Source: Fidelibacterota bacterium
GTDB lineage: Bacteria > Fidelibacterota > Marinisomatia > Marinisomatales > TCS55
Direction: 5' to 3'
NCBI GenBank assembly: GCA_030746535.1
Contig: JASLML010000002.1
Span: 1 to 61,570, forward strand
Length of the DNA stretch: 61,570 bases
A program made the position numbers and the translations under genes. This document shows, in pieces, positions 26,813 through 37,128 of the stretch (position 1 is the first letter of the stretch; the number at the start of each line of letters is the position of its first letter). The notes under the pieces were generated by a model that was given only the letters and a program-made list of their open reading frames with translations, was not told the origin of the DNA and did no database searches.

Positions 26813-29317
26813 ATGAAAGAAAATTTTTCCAAGCGCGTGCAGGCAGTCATGAAAACCGCCAAAGAAGAAGCGATTCGCCTGGGACACAGTTATGTCGGAT
26901 CCGAGCATTTGCTGTTGGGGCTTTTCAAAAATGAGGACGGCCTTGCCGCAAAGATTTTTGATATTTACAATTGTGATGTGGAAGATATGCGTACAATGGT
27001 CATTGATATGATCAAAACTTCCGGCGGCACGATGACGCTAGGGCACCTTCCGCTCACCCGCCGCGCAGAGCGGATTTTGCGGAACGCATTCAATGAGGCG
27101 GCGGCGATTGGATCATCCGTTGCGGATGATGAACATTTATTGCTTGCTATGCTGAAGGAATCCGAAGGGATCGCTTTCGAAGTGCTGAACTCCTTCAATA
27201 TGGATTACGACAGCGTAGGCGATCTGATTCGTTCTGATGCCGATGAGCCGGAACCGATTGCTCCGGAAAAATTCAAGAAATCCAATAAGTCTAAAACACC
27301 AGCACTCGACCATTTTTCTCGCGATATTACCAAACTTGCAGCCGATGGCAAACTTGATCCTGTCATCGGAAGAGCGGAAGAGATTGAACGTGTCGCGCAA
27401 ATTTTAACACGGCGGAAAAAGAATAATCCGGTGCTTATCGGTGAGCCGGGAGTCGGCAAAACCGCTATCATCGAAGGGCTTGCCCAGCGTGTGCATAAAA
27501 AGGAAGTTCCAAGGCTTTTGTACAATAAGCGCATTCTTGCAATTGACCTTGCCGCAATTGTTGCAGGAACCAAGTACCGGGGACAGTTTGAAGAGCGGAT
27601 GAAAACCATTATGGTGGAATTGGAAACCGTGGACAATGTGGTGCTTTTTATTGATGAGGTGCACACGCTTGTAGGTGCCGGAGGCGCTTCGGGTTCATTG
27701 GATGCATCCAATATGTTCAAACCGGCGCTGGCGCGAGGCGAACTGCATTGTATAGGAGCGACAACGCTGGATGAATATCGGAAATATATCGAAAAGGATG
27801 GCGCGCTTGAACGCCGCTTCCAAAAAATAATGATTAATCCGCCAACGGTTGATGAATCCATTCAAATATTAAACGGGCTAAAGGATAAATACGAAAAACA
27901 CCACAGTGTTATGTATGAGCCTGATGCAATAGAAGCGTGCGTACATTTATCTAACCGTTATATTTCAGATAAATTTCTTCCTGACAAGGCAATCGATATC
28001 ATGGACGAGTCAGGCTCGCGTGCACATATGATGAATATGAAAGTTCCTCAGGATGTGATTGATATTGAGCTGGAACTGGAAAAGGTAAAGTCTGAAAAAG
28101 AAGCAAAGGTTGCAGAGCAAGATTTTGAAAAAGCCGCAACCCTTCGCGATACGGAGCAAAGTTTGTTATCGATTCTTGCATCGCATCAGAAAAAATGGCA
28201 AAAGAAGGAACGTTTGAACCCGGTTGTAATCACGGAGGAAAAAGTGGCTGATGTTGTCGCTATGGTGACTGGAATTCCAGTGAATAAAGTGGCGCAATCG
28301 GAATCGCAAAAGCTGTTAAAAATGAAGGACAAGCTTAGTAACGAAATTATTGGCCAGTCCGAAGCAATCAGCAGTGTTTCAAAATCCATTCAGAGAACAC
28401 GGGCGGGGTTAAAAAGCCCCAACAGGCCGATTGGTGTATTTTTATTTCTAGGACCTACCGGTGTCGGCAAAACTGAACTGGCAAAGGTGCTTGCAAAATA
28501 TCTCTTCAATCATACGGACTCACTCGTAAAAATTGACATGTCGGAGTATGGAGAACGTTTTTCCGTTTCAAGGTTGATCGGCGCGCCTCCGGGATATGTC
28601 GGATATGAAGAAGGCGGAGAACTGACCGAGCGCGTGCGGCGGAATCCGTATTCCGTTGTACTGTTTGATGAAATTGAAAAAGCGCATCCCGACATTTTCA
28701 ATGTTCTGTTGCAAATGTTTGACGAAGGAGTGCTTACAGACGGATTGGGAAGAAAGGTGGATTTCAGGAATGCGATCATCATTATGACTTCCAATCTTGC
28801 CAGCAAAGAAATTCAGGGTGGCGGATCATACGGTTTTATCGAAGATTCTCCTGAAAACAGCTATGAAGCAATGAGAGGCCGCGTACTGGAACAGGTAAAG
28901 CAAACGTTCAATCCGGAATTTTTGAACAGGGTGGATGAGTCTGTGGTTTTTCATCCGCTTCTGCAAAAGGATATTCTCAAAATTATTGATCTCCAGCTCA
29001 AGGACTTAATGGATAATCTTGGTAAAAAGTCCATCAAACTGACTTTATCAAAAAAGGCGAAACGTTTCATTTTGAAAGACGGATACAGCCCGGAATACGG
29101 CGTCCGGCGGCTCAGGAGAGAAATTCAGGTTCTGCTTGAAGATCCGCTATCGGAAAAATTGTTGAATCAGACGTTTGTTGACGGCGACGCAGTTAAAGTG
29201 GATGTGAAAGATGAAGAACTTGTCTTTTCCCATGCAAAGCGAACCAGGAAAAATTCCGCACCGTCCGATCAGAAAAAGCAGAAACAGCCAAAAGCAAAAT
29301 CGAAGATTAAATCGTAA
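26813..29317 (+). CDS. clpC: AAA+ chaperone/protease ATPase ClpC
   Basis: ClpC unfolds substrates for the ClpP peptidase. The 834-aa protein has the double Clp N-domain (about 1-150), AAA-1 with GEPGVGKT at residue 210, a UVR-type middle region with EKAATLRDTEQSLL, AAA-2 with GPTGVGKT at residue 547, and the Clp D2 C-domain. The short middle region makes it ClpC rather than ClpB. The C-terminus is a Lys/Gln-rich tail ending KPKAKSKIKS-like, longer than usual. It follows lolD by 30 bases and may have its own promoter. Confidence 0.95.
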   Translation: MKENFSKRVQAVMKTAKEEAIRLGHSYVGSEHLLLGLFKNEDGLAAKIFDIYNCDVEDMRTMVIDMIKTSGGTMTLGHLPLTRRAERILRNAFNEAAAIGSSVADDEHLLLAMLKESEGIAFEVLNSFNMDYDSVGDLIRSDADEPEPIAPEKFKKSNKSKTPALDHFSRDITKLAADGKLDPVIGRAEEIERVAQILTRRKKNNPVLIGEPGVGKTAIIEGLAQRVHKKEVPRLLYNKRILAIDLAAIVAGTKYRGQFEERMKTIMVELETVDNVVLFIDEVHTLVGAGGASGSLDASNMFKPALARGELHCIGATTLDEYRKYIEKDGALERRFQKIMINPPTVDESIQILNGLKDKYEKHHSVMYEPDAIEACVHLSNRYISDKFLPDKAIDIMDESGSRAHMMNMKVPQDVIDIELELEKVKSEKEAKVAEQDFEKAATLRDTEQSLLSILASHQKKWQKKERLNPVVITEEKVADVVAMVTGIPVNKVAQSESQKLLKMKDKLSNEIIGQSEAISSVSKSIQRTRAGLKSPNRPIGVFLFLGPTGVGKTELAKVLAKYLFNHTDSLVKIDMSEYGERFSVSRLIGAPPGYVGYEEGGELTERVRRNPYSVVLFDEIEKAHPDIFNVLLQMFDEGVLTDGLGRKVDFRNAIIIMTSNLASKEIQGGGSYGFIEDSPENSYEAMRGRVLEQVKQTFNPEFLNRVDESVVFHPLLQKDILKIIDLQLKDLMDNLGKKSIKLTLSKKAKRFILKDGYSPEYGVRRLRREIQVLLEDPLSEKLLNQTFVDGDAVKVDVKDEELVFSHAKRTRKNSAPSDQKKQKQPKAKSKIKS

Positions 29318-29318
29318 T

Positions 29319-29382
29319 TTCTGCCATATAAAGGTAAGAAATGCCCACATTCTGCCAAATAGGTTAAAAATAACGTTTGGCA
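29319..29382 (+). promoter_or_regulatory. TGCCA repeats upstream of dnaK (possible operator)
   Basis: TTCTGCCA occurs twice, at 29319 and 29350, exactly 31 bases apart and in similar flanking sequence. The second copy also forms an inverted repeat, TGCCAAA...TTTGGCA (ending 29382), with a 16-base loop. No CIRCE element (TTAGCACTC-N9-GAGTGCTAA) is present. The spacing of three helical turns suggests binding of a regulator, but none is identified. Confidence 0.35.
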
Positions 29383-29440
29383 TATTTATTGTGTAATTAC
29401 AACCAGTTTCTATCAGACACTCTAAAATTGGAGAAAAATC

Positions 29441-31333
29441 ATGAGTAAAATTATCGGAATTGACTTGGGAACCACGAATTCTTGCGTAGCAGTTTTGGAA
29501 GGCGGAGAGCCCACAGTCATCACAAGTCCGGAAGGAGGAAGAACAACTCCCTCCGTTGTTGCATTCACTAAAGATGGCGAACGGATGGTTGGTCAGCCGG
29601 CAAAGCGTCAGGCTGTGACCAATCCTGAAAATACCGTTTTTTCCATCAAGCGATTTATGGGACGAAATTTTGACGAAGTGGGCACGGAGCTTGAAGAGGT
29701 GCCGTATAAAGTAACCAAAAAAGCCGGCGGCGGATTGGTCATTGAAGCCGGAGGAAACCAGTATTCACCCGCGGAAATCAGCGCAATGACACTGCAAAAA
29801 CTGAAACAGATGGCGGAAGACCACTTGGGGGCCACGGTAACGGATGCCGTTATTACGGTTCCGGCGTATTTCAATGATACACAGCGCCAGGCAACAAAGG
29901 ATGCTGGGAAGATTGCCGGACTCAATGTCCGCAGAATTATCAATGAACCGACAGCCGCTTCTCTGGCATACGGCATGGACAAGAAGAAGGATGAAAAAAT
30001 TGCTGTATTCGATTTGGGCGGAGGAACATTCGACATATCCATTTTGGAACTTGGCGACGGTGTGTTTGAAGTAAAATCTACCAACGGCGATACTCATCTC
30101 GGCGGAGACGATTTTGATCAGCGCATCATCAACTGGATGGCGGACGAATTCAAAAAGAGCGACGGGATAGACCTTAAAAAGGATCCGATGGCACTTCAGC
30201 GTTTGAGAGACGCGGCAGAAAATGCAAAGCAGGAATTGTCCAGCTCAAAACAGACGGACATCAATTTGCCCTTTGTGACTGCAGATGCATCCGGACCGAA
30301 ACATTTGAACCTCAGCCTGACCCGTGCAAAGTTTGAAGATTTGGTGAGCGATCTTGTAAAGCGCACCATTGAACCGTGCAAAAAGGCTATCACTGACGCA
30401 GGTCTATCAGCAGACGACATTGATGAAATCATCCTCGTTGGCGGTTCCACTCGCATTCCGAAGATTCAGGAAGTTGTCAAGGAAATTTTTGGTAAAGACC
30501 CTAATCGAAGCGTAAATCCCGATGAAGTTGTGGCGGTCGGCGCAGCTATTCAGGGCGGTGTTCTTGCCGGAGATGTTGATGATATTCTTCTTCTGGATGT
30601 TACTCCGCTTACTCTAGGAATTGAAACACTCGGCAGTGTGAGAACAGCGCTGATTGATCGAAATACGACAATTCCATCAAAAAAATCAGAAGTATTCAGC
30701 ACAGCGGCGGACAACCAAACCACCGTGGAAATTCATGTGCTTCAGGGCGAGCGGGAAATGGCGGTTGACAATAAAACCATCGGCCGGTTTCATTTGGACG
30801 GTATTCCGCCGGCACCGAGAGGCATGCCGCAAATTGAAGTTACTTTTGACATCGATGCGAACGGCATCCTGAATGTCAGCGCCAAAGACAAGGCAACAGG
30901 CAAAGAGCAGAGCATTCGGATTGAAGCCTCCAGCGGATTGTCGGAAAATGAGATCGATAAAATGGTACAGGACGCAAAAAAGAATGAATCCGAAGATAAG
31001 AAAAAGCGGGAAGAAGTGGATGTCCACAACCAGGCAGAACAGCTGATCTACCAGACAGAAAAGAACTTGGAGGAATTCAAGGAAAAACTGGAAAAAGCCG
31101 ACGCTGAAGCACTTAAGTCTAGCGTTGAAAAGTTAAAAACAGCACACGGCGGGTCCAATCTCGAGGATATTAAATCAGCAATGGATGAGGTGAATCAGGG
31201 CTGGAATCAAATCGCTGCTAAGATGTATGACGCAACCAAAGACCAGGCTCCTCCTCAGGAACCGGCGGATTCTTCTTCAGATGAGAAAAAAGAAGGTGAA
31301 ATTGAAGACGCTGATTTTGAAGTGGTAAAATAA
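29441..31333 (+). CDS. dnaK: Chaperone DnaK (Hsp70)
   Basis: DnaK is the main ATP-dependent Hsp70 chaperone. The 630-aa protein begins [16 protein letters not shown], the phosphate-1 ATPase motif, and has [36 protein letters not shown] and [14 protein letters not shown]. The substrate-binding domain starts with [14 protein letters not shown], and the tail ends in the acidic [10 protein letters not shown] good GGAG precedes the ATG. grpE and dnaJ are not adjacent; the gene stands alone between upstream repeats and a strong terminator. Confidence 0.98.
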   Translation: MSKIIGIDLGTTNSCVAVLEGGEPTVITSPEGGRTTPSVVAFTKDGERMVGQPAKRQAVTNPENTVFSIKRFMGRNFDEVGTELEEVPYKVTKKAGGGLVIEAGGNQYSPAEISAMTLQKLKQMAEDHLGATVTDAVITVPAYFNDTQRQATKDAGKIAGLNVRRIINEPTAASLAYGMDKKKDEKIAVFDLGGGTFDISILELGDGVFEVKSTNGDTHLGGDDFDQRIINWMADEFKKSDGIDLKKDPMALQRLRDAAENAKQELSSSKQTDINLPFVTADASGPKHLNLSLTRAKFEDLVSDLVKRTIEPCKKAITDAGLSADDIDEIILVGGSTRIPKIQEVVKEIFGKDPNRSVNPDEVVAVGAAIQGGVLAGDVDDILLLDVTPLTLGIETLGSVRTALIDRNTTIPSKKSEVFSTAADNQTTVEIHVLQGEREMAVDNKTIGRFHLDGIPPAPRGMPQIEVTFDIDANGILNVSAKDKATGKEQSIRIEASSGLSENEIDKMVQDAKKNESEDKKKREEVDVHNQAEQLIYQTEKNLEEFKEKLEKADAEALKSSVEKLKTAHGGSNLEDIKSAMDEVNQGWNQIAAKMYDATKDQAPPQEPADSSSDEKKEGEIEDADFEVVK

Positions 31334-31351
31334 CATCAATTTTATTCAGGT

Positions 31352-31381
31352 AAAAAAAGCGTCCTAAGGGACGCTTTTTTT
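31352..31381 (+). terminator. Intrinsic terminator after dnaK
   Basis: The stem GCGTCC/GGACGC with a four-base TAAG loop is flanked by seven As and seven Ts, extending the hairpin. It lies 18 bases after the dnaK stop. The A/T symmetry means it could also act on the other strand. Confidence 0.9.
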
Positions 31382-31435
31382 GTATTTGGAACTGCTCGTC
31401 AGTATATTCGTTATTCGGGAAACAAATCCATTCCA

Positions 31436-34400
31436 TTGAAAAAAATACGAACCGGTTTAATAACTCTCATTTTTGCACTGGCAATTGCCGGTGCATTCCT
31501 GTTTAAAGTCAGCTTTTGGGAAACAAAGGTGGAGCAGTTTCTCAATGAAAATATCAGTCAGGACGGATGGACGGCAGCCATAGGAAGCCTGAACGGACAT
31601 TTGCTTTCAACCGTTTCTGCAGAAAATATTCAGTTTTTTCATCAAGACAGCACGCAGGTGATGGTTGCGTATTCCGAAGCAAATATCAATATTTGGCGCT
31701 CCATCATTTTCGGCGGCATCAATATGGACAGGATCATTGTCCGCGGTCTGCAGGTTATTCCCGGCAACATTACTTTGGAACCGTCTTCGGATGAAATTCA
31801 GGTTCGTCCGCCAAAACTTCCGCGCATCAAATTTGACCTAAAAAACTTTGAATTGGATGGTTCCGTCCCGCTGACAATTAAGGATGAACTGCGCCTTTAT
31901 TCCATTGCTTTTAAGGGTGACTACAGTCAGAAAGATGGAAAGGCTTCACTCAGGATTGAAGATTTTTCCGGAGGTTCATCCAAGAATTCGAACGCTTTTT
32001 CAGTAACTAACGTATTTGCCGAACTGGATTCTTCCCGGTTTCATATGTTCACCAATAATGGGTCTGTCATGGGTGTTGATTTCAGCGGTACCGTTAATGC
32101 TCTCTTTAGTGAAAAGCAGTCCTTAACTATAGATCTTGCATTTGCAGAATACACATTTCCCGATTACATTTTTGAAAGGCTGCCGCTCCAGCCAAAATTT
32201 TCATCTCTGGAATCCACTATTCATCTTTCTTCAGACTTCCACAGATTTACGGGAGATGTTTATGTTAAAAATCCCCTCGGGCTCAATATGGAAGGGACCA
32301 TATCGCTCAGGAATGAGCCGAACCACATTGCCGTGGACCAGATCGATTTGAAGAGTGAAACAGCACGGCTCACACTACAGGGAATCATAGAATACGCAGG
32401 AAGGTTCAACGGAACTGTCAGCCTGACACATTTAAATCTAAAAGAATGGATTACGGGCCAGCAGGATACAGATATAACAGGATTTGTTTTATTTGAGGGA
32501 CTGATAGATTCAACTGGACAGGTTAGTGACATTGATTTAACTGCAGAAGTGCAGGAAACAGAAATATATGCTGACAAGGATGTTGTTGTTTCAGGGTCTG
32601 TGCAACTTCACGATGACCTTATTAAGGTATCGCATCCGCTTACTCTTTCGATTGGACCAAGTTCAGTGATTGTGCAAGGAGAAGCTGATTTGGCATCTGA
32701 ATATGTCGATTTCAATCTTAAGCTTAAGGATGCAGATGTATTTCTGATCAATAATTTTTGGGACGATTCACTTACAAGTGGAACAGCTACCGGATCATTG
32801 GAACTGCAGGGCCCGTTGGATATACCGACAGTAAAGGGCGATCTTATATGCCAAAATATAGGATTCCGGAATACGCATTTGGAATACGCCGAAATGACCT
32901 GTCAAATCAACCGTATTTGGGATTTTTCCAGTGGTTGGCTTCAAATGGATATTGGCAAAGGAACATGGAACGAATATGGCTTTGATAATGGTGCCGTTGA
33001 TGTGCAGTTCCAATCAGAAGCATGGAAACTGTCTCGTTTGGAATTCAAAGACGGAGAAGATTTTCTACAACTATCGGGATCTGTTTCAATTGGTGAAATA
33101 GCAAAGCTGGACCGCATTCAGTTTGCTTACCGTGGCCATTATCTTGCCAGCACAAAGCCGCTTGTTATTCATTTTATTGAAGATGATATAAAGCTCGATC
33201 CGTTCGAGATTCATATTGATGACGGTATTATGAAAGGAGAATTTTATCGCGGAGATTCTCTAGACGGCAAGCTGAACCTTTCCAACATAGATGCAGATAT
33301 TGTTCAATCCATTTTGGGTATGCAGGATTTTCCAATAACGGGCATTGCTTTTGGAAAAGCTGTGTTCAGCATGGATTCATTGCGAACGCAGTTCATGCTG
33401 AACGGATCCATAAAGAATGGAACATTCTTTGATCATCCCTATGACAATTTGGATCTTTCTGTTGAGTACAAAGACAGAACCTTTTCAATTGAGCGCTTTC
33501 AAATGGAAGAGAATGGCAGGACATCGCTAAACGTGAATGGAGAATTTCCTCTCCCAGAACATCGGGATGAGCCACTGGATATTAAACTGATTGCACAATT
33601 GGACCAGATTGCAATGCCTCTTGTTTCAAAACTGCTGCTTAATGGAATGCCGATCAAAGGATTGGCAACGGGTATTTGGAAATTCGGAGGCAATACTGAA
33701 AGCACTCAATTTCATTTTGACCTTGATATTACGGATTGTTATTACGATCTGATTCCGCTCGGACAGGTACAGGGTAAAGCGGAATATACGGGACGAAGGC
33801 TGGTGTTTGACAATTATACATCAAATTATAGAGAAAATTTACTTTCTGGAAGCGGCTACCTGCCCATGGATTTGAATATCGGCTCTGAGAGTTTTGGGAC
33901 ATTCATACGATCCGATTCCATGCATATTTCGACGGAAGGTTCGGTTGGCGCTCTCAATTTCCTTTCTCCCTACATCAGCAGCATTGATTCCATTACGGGA
34001 TCCTTTGACATCGGCCTCATTATCCGCGGGTTTCCCGATGCAATTATGAGAGACGGTTATTTATCTGGTACAGATGCAGCTATGTATCCTGTAATGTTAC
34101 AGAAACCGATTGTAGTCGCTAATGCTTCTGCCATTCTTACTGAAAATGTATTTGAAATTCGGTATTTCGATGCAGTGATGGTTAAAGAAGGATCACAAAG
34201 TCCGAATCTGGCCTTGTCAGGAAACTTGAACCTAGATTCTTTTTTCAAGCCAAAATACGATATTGAATTGACGGGTTCAGATGTGTATTTCAAAACACTG
34301 TTCGGTGATATCGAAGGAATTGTTGATTTAGACCTGGAAGTCTCAGGCCGCGATACGATTTTGATTTCAGGCGATATTGCCCCCAAAGAGGGAGTCATCC

Positions 34401-35215
34401 GAAAAGAATTCACTTCTTCAGCCGTTGCATCGGTTGCATCTGAGCCCGGCAGGGTCATAACACATTATCAGATTCATTTTCCGATTCAGCAGGAATTTTT
34501 GCTCCAAAATAGCCAAGTGGATGCGATCGTAACCGGGGATATTTCTATTTCGAAATTTGGTGAATCAGATTCGGATTTTTCGGGAGAATTGATGGTTAGT
34601 GATGGAAAATTTTACTATTACCACGATGTATTCAAGGAACTACGAGGGCCGCTTGTTTTTGATGGTAAGGGATTTCATCCCACCATGGATATATCAGCAT
34701 CTACAACGATCGGGAAGGAAGAAATCAGCATTACGCTAGTAGGCCCGCTGGAAAATCCGGATCTGTATTTAGAGTCAGCAAGCGGGTTTTCCCAAAGCGA
34801 TATTCTGGAACTTCTAACGTTTCATCGCCGGTTCGAGGATCAGGAAATTTCCTCCGAAGGATTTGGAGCGCAAGCACAAACGATCTTAGGCGCATATTTG
34901 GAAAGCCAGCTCGAAAAGAATTTATTTAAAATAAGCGGTATCGAAGATATGGGACTTGTTGATGATGTAAGTGTCACCGGCATGGGAAGTTTGATAAATC
35001 CTGAAAGTGATGAAGAATTCACCATCAAAGCTGAACGAAAAATTTCTGATAATCTTTCGCTTAATTATTCCTATAAACGGTCATTTTCTCTGGTAAATCC
35101 AAATCAGAGTAAGATGGGTGTAGAATTGAAATTAAATCCGTATTTTTCCCTCGTGGGCAGCGTAGATGAAGAAGGTTTCATGAGTGTTAAATACCGTCTC
35201 CGGTACTCTTACTAA
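31436..35215 (+). CDS. tamB: TamB-like inner-membrane-anchored translocation/assembly protein
   Basis: The 1259-aa protein has an N-terminal membrane anchor (about residues 7-25), then a very long stretch of alternating beta strands, and ends with a TamB/DUF490 domain (about 1000-1259) that finishes in YRLRYSY. Such AsmA/TamB-type proteins span the periplasm as a hydrophobic groove and work with Omp85 proteins or move lipids to the outer membrane. The start is TTG, giving MKKIRTGLITLIFALA; no better start is seen. An Omp85 gene follows nine bases later, which supports a Tam-like pair. Confidence 0.88.
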   Translation: MKKIRTGLITLIFALAIAGAFLFKVSFWETKVEQFLNENISQDGWTAAIGSLNGHLLSTVSAENIQFFHQDSTQVMVAYSEANINIWRSIIFGGINMDRIIVRGLQVIPGNITLEPSSDEIQVRPPKLPRIKFDLKNFELDGSVPLTIKDELRLYSIAFKGDYSQKDGKASLRIEDFSGGSSKNSNAFSVTNVFAELDSSRFHMFTNNGSVMGVDFSGTVNALFSEKQSLTIDLAFAEYTFPDYIFERLPLQPKFSSLESTIHLSSDFHRFTGDVYVKNPLGLNMEGTISLRNEPNHIAVDQIDLKSETARLTLQGIIEYAGRFNGTVSLTHLNLKEWITGQQDTDITGFVLFEGLIDSTGQVSDIDLTAEVQETEIYADKDVVVSGSVQLHDDLIKVSHPLTLSIGPSSVIVQGEADLASEYVDFNLKLKDADVFLINNFWDDSLTSGTATGSLELQGPLDIPTVKGDLICQNIGFRNTHLEYAEMTCQINRIWDFSSGWLQMDIGKGTWNEYGFDNGAVDVQFQSEAWKLSRLEFKDGEDFLQLSGSVSIGEIAKLDRIQFAYRGHYLASTKPLVIHFIEDDIKLDPFEIHIDDGIMKGEFYRGDSLDGKLNLSNIDADIVQSILGMQDFPITGIAFGKAVFSMDSLRTQFMLNGSIKNGTFFDHPYDNLDLSVEYKDRTFSIERFQMEENGRTSLNVNGEFPLPEHRDEPLDIKLIAQLDQIAMPLVSKLLLNGMPIKGLATGIWKFGGNTESTQFHFDLDITDCYYDLIPLGQVQGKAEYTGRRLVFDNYTSNYRENLLSGSGYLPMDLNIGSESFGTFIRSDSMHISTEGSVGALNFLSPYISSIDSITGSFDIGLIIRGFPDAIMRDGYLSGTDAAMYPVMLQKPIVVANASAILTENVFEIRYFDAVMVKEGSQSPNLALSGNLNLDSFFKPKYDIELTGSDVYFKTLFGDIEGIVDLDLEVSGRDTILISGDIAPKEGVIRKEFTSSAVASVASEPGRVITHYQIHFPIQQEFLLQNSQVDAIVTGDISISKFGESDSDFSGELMVSDGKFYYYHDVFKELRGPLVFDGKGFHPTMDISASTTIGKEEISITLVGPLENPDLYLESASGFSQSDILELLTFHRRFEDQEISSEGFGAQAQTILGAYLESQLEKNLFKISGIEDMGLVDDVSVTGMGSLINPESDEEFTIKAERKISDNLSLNYSYKRSFSLVNPNQSKMGVELKLNPYFSLVGSVDEEGFMSVKYRLRYSY

Positions 35216-35224
35216 GACCATCCC

Positions 35225-37036
35225 ATGATTCGCATCAAAGCGGGACTTTGGGCTCTGCTGGTACTTTCGAATTTCGGATGGTCAACGCAGCCGTCTGCCT
35301 ATGTGACAAAGGTGGAATTCCACGGGAATGCGTCTCTCAAAGCGAAGCAATTGCTTTCGGTTCTGGAACTGCAAGAACCGTGGCTCTTTTCCTATAAAGA
35401 ATTTGATCCCCGCATCCAAAAACTAGACGCCATTTCACTAAAAACATATTATGTATCAAACGGATTTTTAGCAGCATCTGTTCGAGATTCATTCACAATT
35501 GAGGAAGATAGGGCAACGCTTTATTACACCATCAATGAGGGGAAACAGTATTTATTGAACTCCATTGATGTAAGGGGAAATGAGGCAATCTCTGATGATA
35601 ACATAACAGATCAATTAGGACTCAAGATAGGGAAACCGTTCAATCCTGTTCGGATCAACGCTGAAATGCCGGCGCTGGAGGAATTGTATCAGCATCACAG
35701 CAAATTGTATGTATCCTTCGATTTTATTCCTGATATCAAAGATTCGGTGAATGCTGTTCTGAAAGTTGTGGAGGGGCCGGATGTATCCATTGAAAGAATC
35801 ACGTTTGTTGAAATTGATTCTTCCGACATTGCGCTGGTATCAAGGGAGTTGGTTTTTGAGCCTGGAGATTATTACACAAAAAAAGCAATTGATGATTCCA
35901 AAAGAAGAATCCTCGAAACAGGGCTATTTTCATCATCAAGCATTGTACCGGTCTTGGGTACACCTACTGATTCCGCTATTACGGTAAAGGTTCAGGTAAA
36001 ATCTTTTAAAGATAAACGGGCCATTCAATCAGACGGCGGGTTTGATAAGATTGAGATTAGCGATGGACTCCTTCCTGTCCCGGGCCTTGGCGGAAATCTG
36101 GAATGGCTTAACAGGAGCCTGTTCGGATCTAGCAATAGACTCAGCTCCAACATTTCAGCTGAATTACCTTTGGAAGAGAAATTTAATTATCCGCGGATGC
36201 GCATTGATGCAAATCTGTTGAATCAGTGGATTGGCCCAGTAAGAATACCGACACGCCTGAAAGGATTTTTCCATTTATTTAAGAATTTTGCGAATTTGGA
36301 AGGACCATTTATTCTCAGGTACGGAGCCCAGATATCGACAATCCATAAATTTGGTGATAGAAGCTATATAGACTTCAGCCTGAAATGGGAAAAATTTGTA
36401 GAACCGGAGGAAATCATAGAAAATGTGGAGCAGCGGAAAGTGGATATTCATTACAGACTGGACAAAACAAATCATCCCTTCTTCCCTTCAAAAGGATCCA
36501 TTGTATCGGTTAGGCTGAACGGCACTGGCGGCATTTTAGGCGGCAACAGGGAATTTATTAAAATGGAAATTGACGGAAGAAATTATATCAGCCTATTTAC
36601 TAATTCTGTTTTTGCTGTTCGCGGTAATATTGGAATTCTGAAAGGATGGGATGAGAATGACGAGCAATATGAACATATTTTGTATGATAAATTTTATCTT
36701 GGCGGCAGCACTAACCTAAGGGCATGGGATCCCTTGGAATTTGCAGTTGAAACAGATTCATCGGGAACTACAGTTCCAAAAGGTGAAACTCATCGAATTA
36801 TCATAAACACTGAATTCCGATTTCCGCTGTACGGCTTGTTTGGCGGAGTATTATTTCTGGACGGGGGCAAATTGAGTAATCTACATGATTGGAATTCATT
36901 TACCGGTATGAGCTGGGACAGCGGATTTGGCTTTACTATCAAAACTCCTTTAGGACCAGTCAGGCTGGATTATGCGCGTCAGATGAGCGATCCCAGCAAA
37001 TGGAAAATACATCTAGGTGTATTGTACGCCTTCTAG
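35225..37036 (+). CDS. tamA: Omp85-family outer-membrane protein (TamA/BamA-like)
   Basis: The 603-aa protein has a signal peptide (about residues 1-24), three or so POTRA-like repeats up to about residue 260, and a 16-stranded-type Omp85 barrel. The lid-loop region reads GGSTNLRAWDP in place of the usual VRGF/Y, and the last residue is Phe (LGVLYAF), as expected for barrel insertion. BamA usually has five POTRAs and about 750-800 residues, so TamA fits better. The tamB-like gene upstream supports this. A BamA role cannot be excluded. Confidence 0.82.
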   Translation: MIRIKAGLWALLVLSNFGWSTQPSAYVTKVEFHGNASLKAKQLLSVLELQEPWLFSYKEFDPRIQKLDAISLKTYYVSNGFLAASVRDSFTIEEDRATLYYTINEGKQYLLNSIDVRGNEAISDDNITDQLGLKIGKPFNPVRINAEMPALEELYQHHSKLYVSFDFIPDIKDSVNAVLKVVEGPDVSIERITFVEIDSSDIALVSRELVFEPGDYYTKKAIDDSKRRILETGLFSSSSIVPVLGTPTDSAITVKVQVKSFKDKRAIQSDGGFDKIEISDGLLPVPGLGGNLEWLNRSLFGSSNRLSSNISAELPLEEKFNYPRMRIDANLLNQWIGPVRIPTRLKGFFHLFKNFANLEGPFILRYGAQISTIHKFGDRSYIDFSLKWEKFVEPEEIIENVEQRKVDIHYRLDKTNHPFFPSKGSIVSVRLNGTGGILGGNREFIKMEIDGRNYISLFTNSVFAVRGNIGILKGWDENDEQYEHILYDKFYLGGSTNLRAWDPLEFAVETDSSGTTVPKGETHRIIINTEFRFPLYGLFGGVLFLDGGKLSNLHDWNSFTGMSWDSGFGFTIKTPLGPVRLDYARQMSDPSKWKIHLGVLYAF

Positions 37037-37063
37037 GAACCTGTAGCAATCGGCGTAGTATAA

Positions 37064-37081
37064 GCAAGAAATCCCTCTTGC
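37064..37081 (+). other. Small perfect hairpin between the Omp85 gene and the TPR gene
   Basis: GCAAGA and TCTTGC pair perfectly around the six-base loop AATCCC. No T tract follows, so it is not an intrinsic terminator. It may be an RNA processing or stability element in the transcript. Confidence 0.35.
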
Positions 37082-37128
37082 GAGCGGAGGATAGTACGAA
37101 TAAATTCACGAACTTTTTTGAGAGGTAT

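Noticed and set aside
29318-29440. CIRCE/HrcA operator upstream of dnaK
   Set aside because: No TTAGCACTC-N9-GAGTGCTAA or near match is present; the repeats seen are of a different sequence.
36889-37128. N-terminal extension of the TPR protein ORF into the Omp85 gene
   Set aside because: The internal ATG at 37129 has a Shine-Dalgarno and starts a signal peptide; the extension is out-of-frame shadow of the barrel gene plus intergenic sequence.
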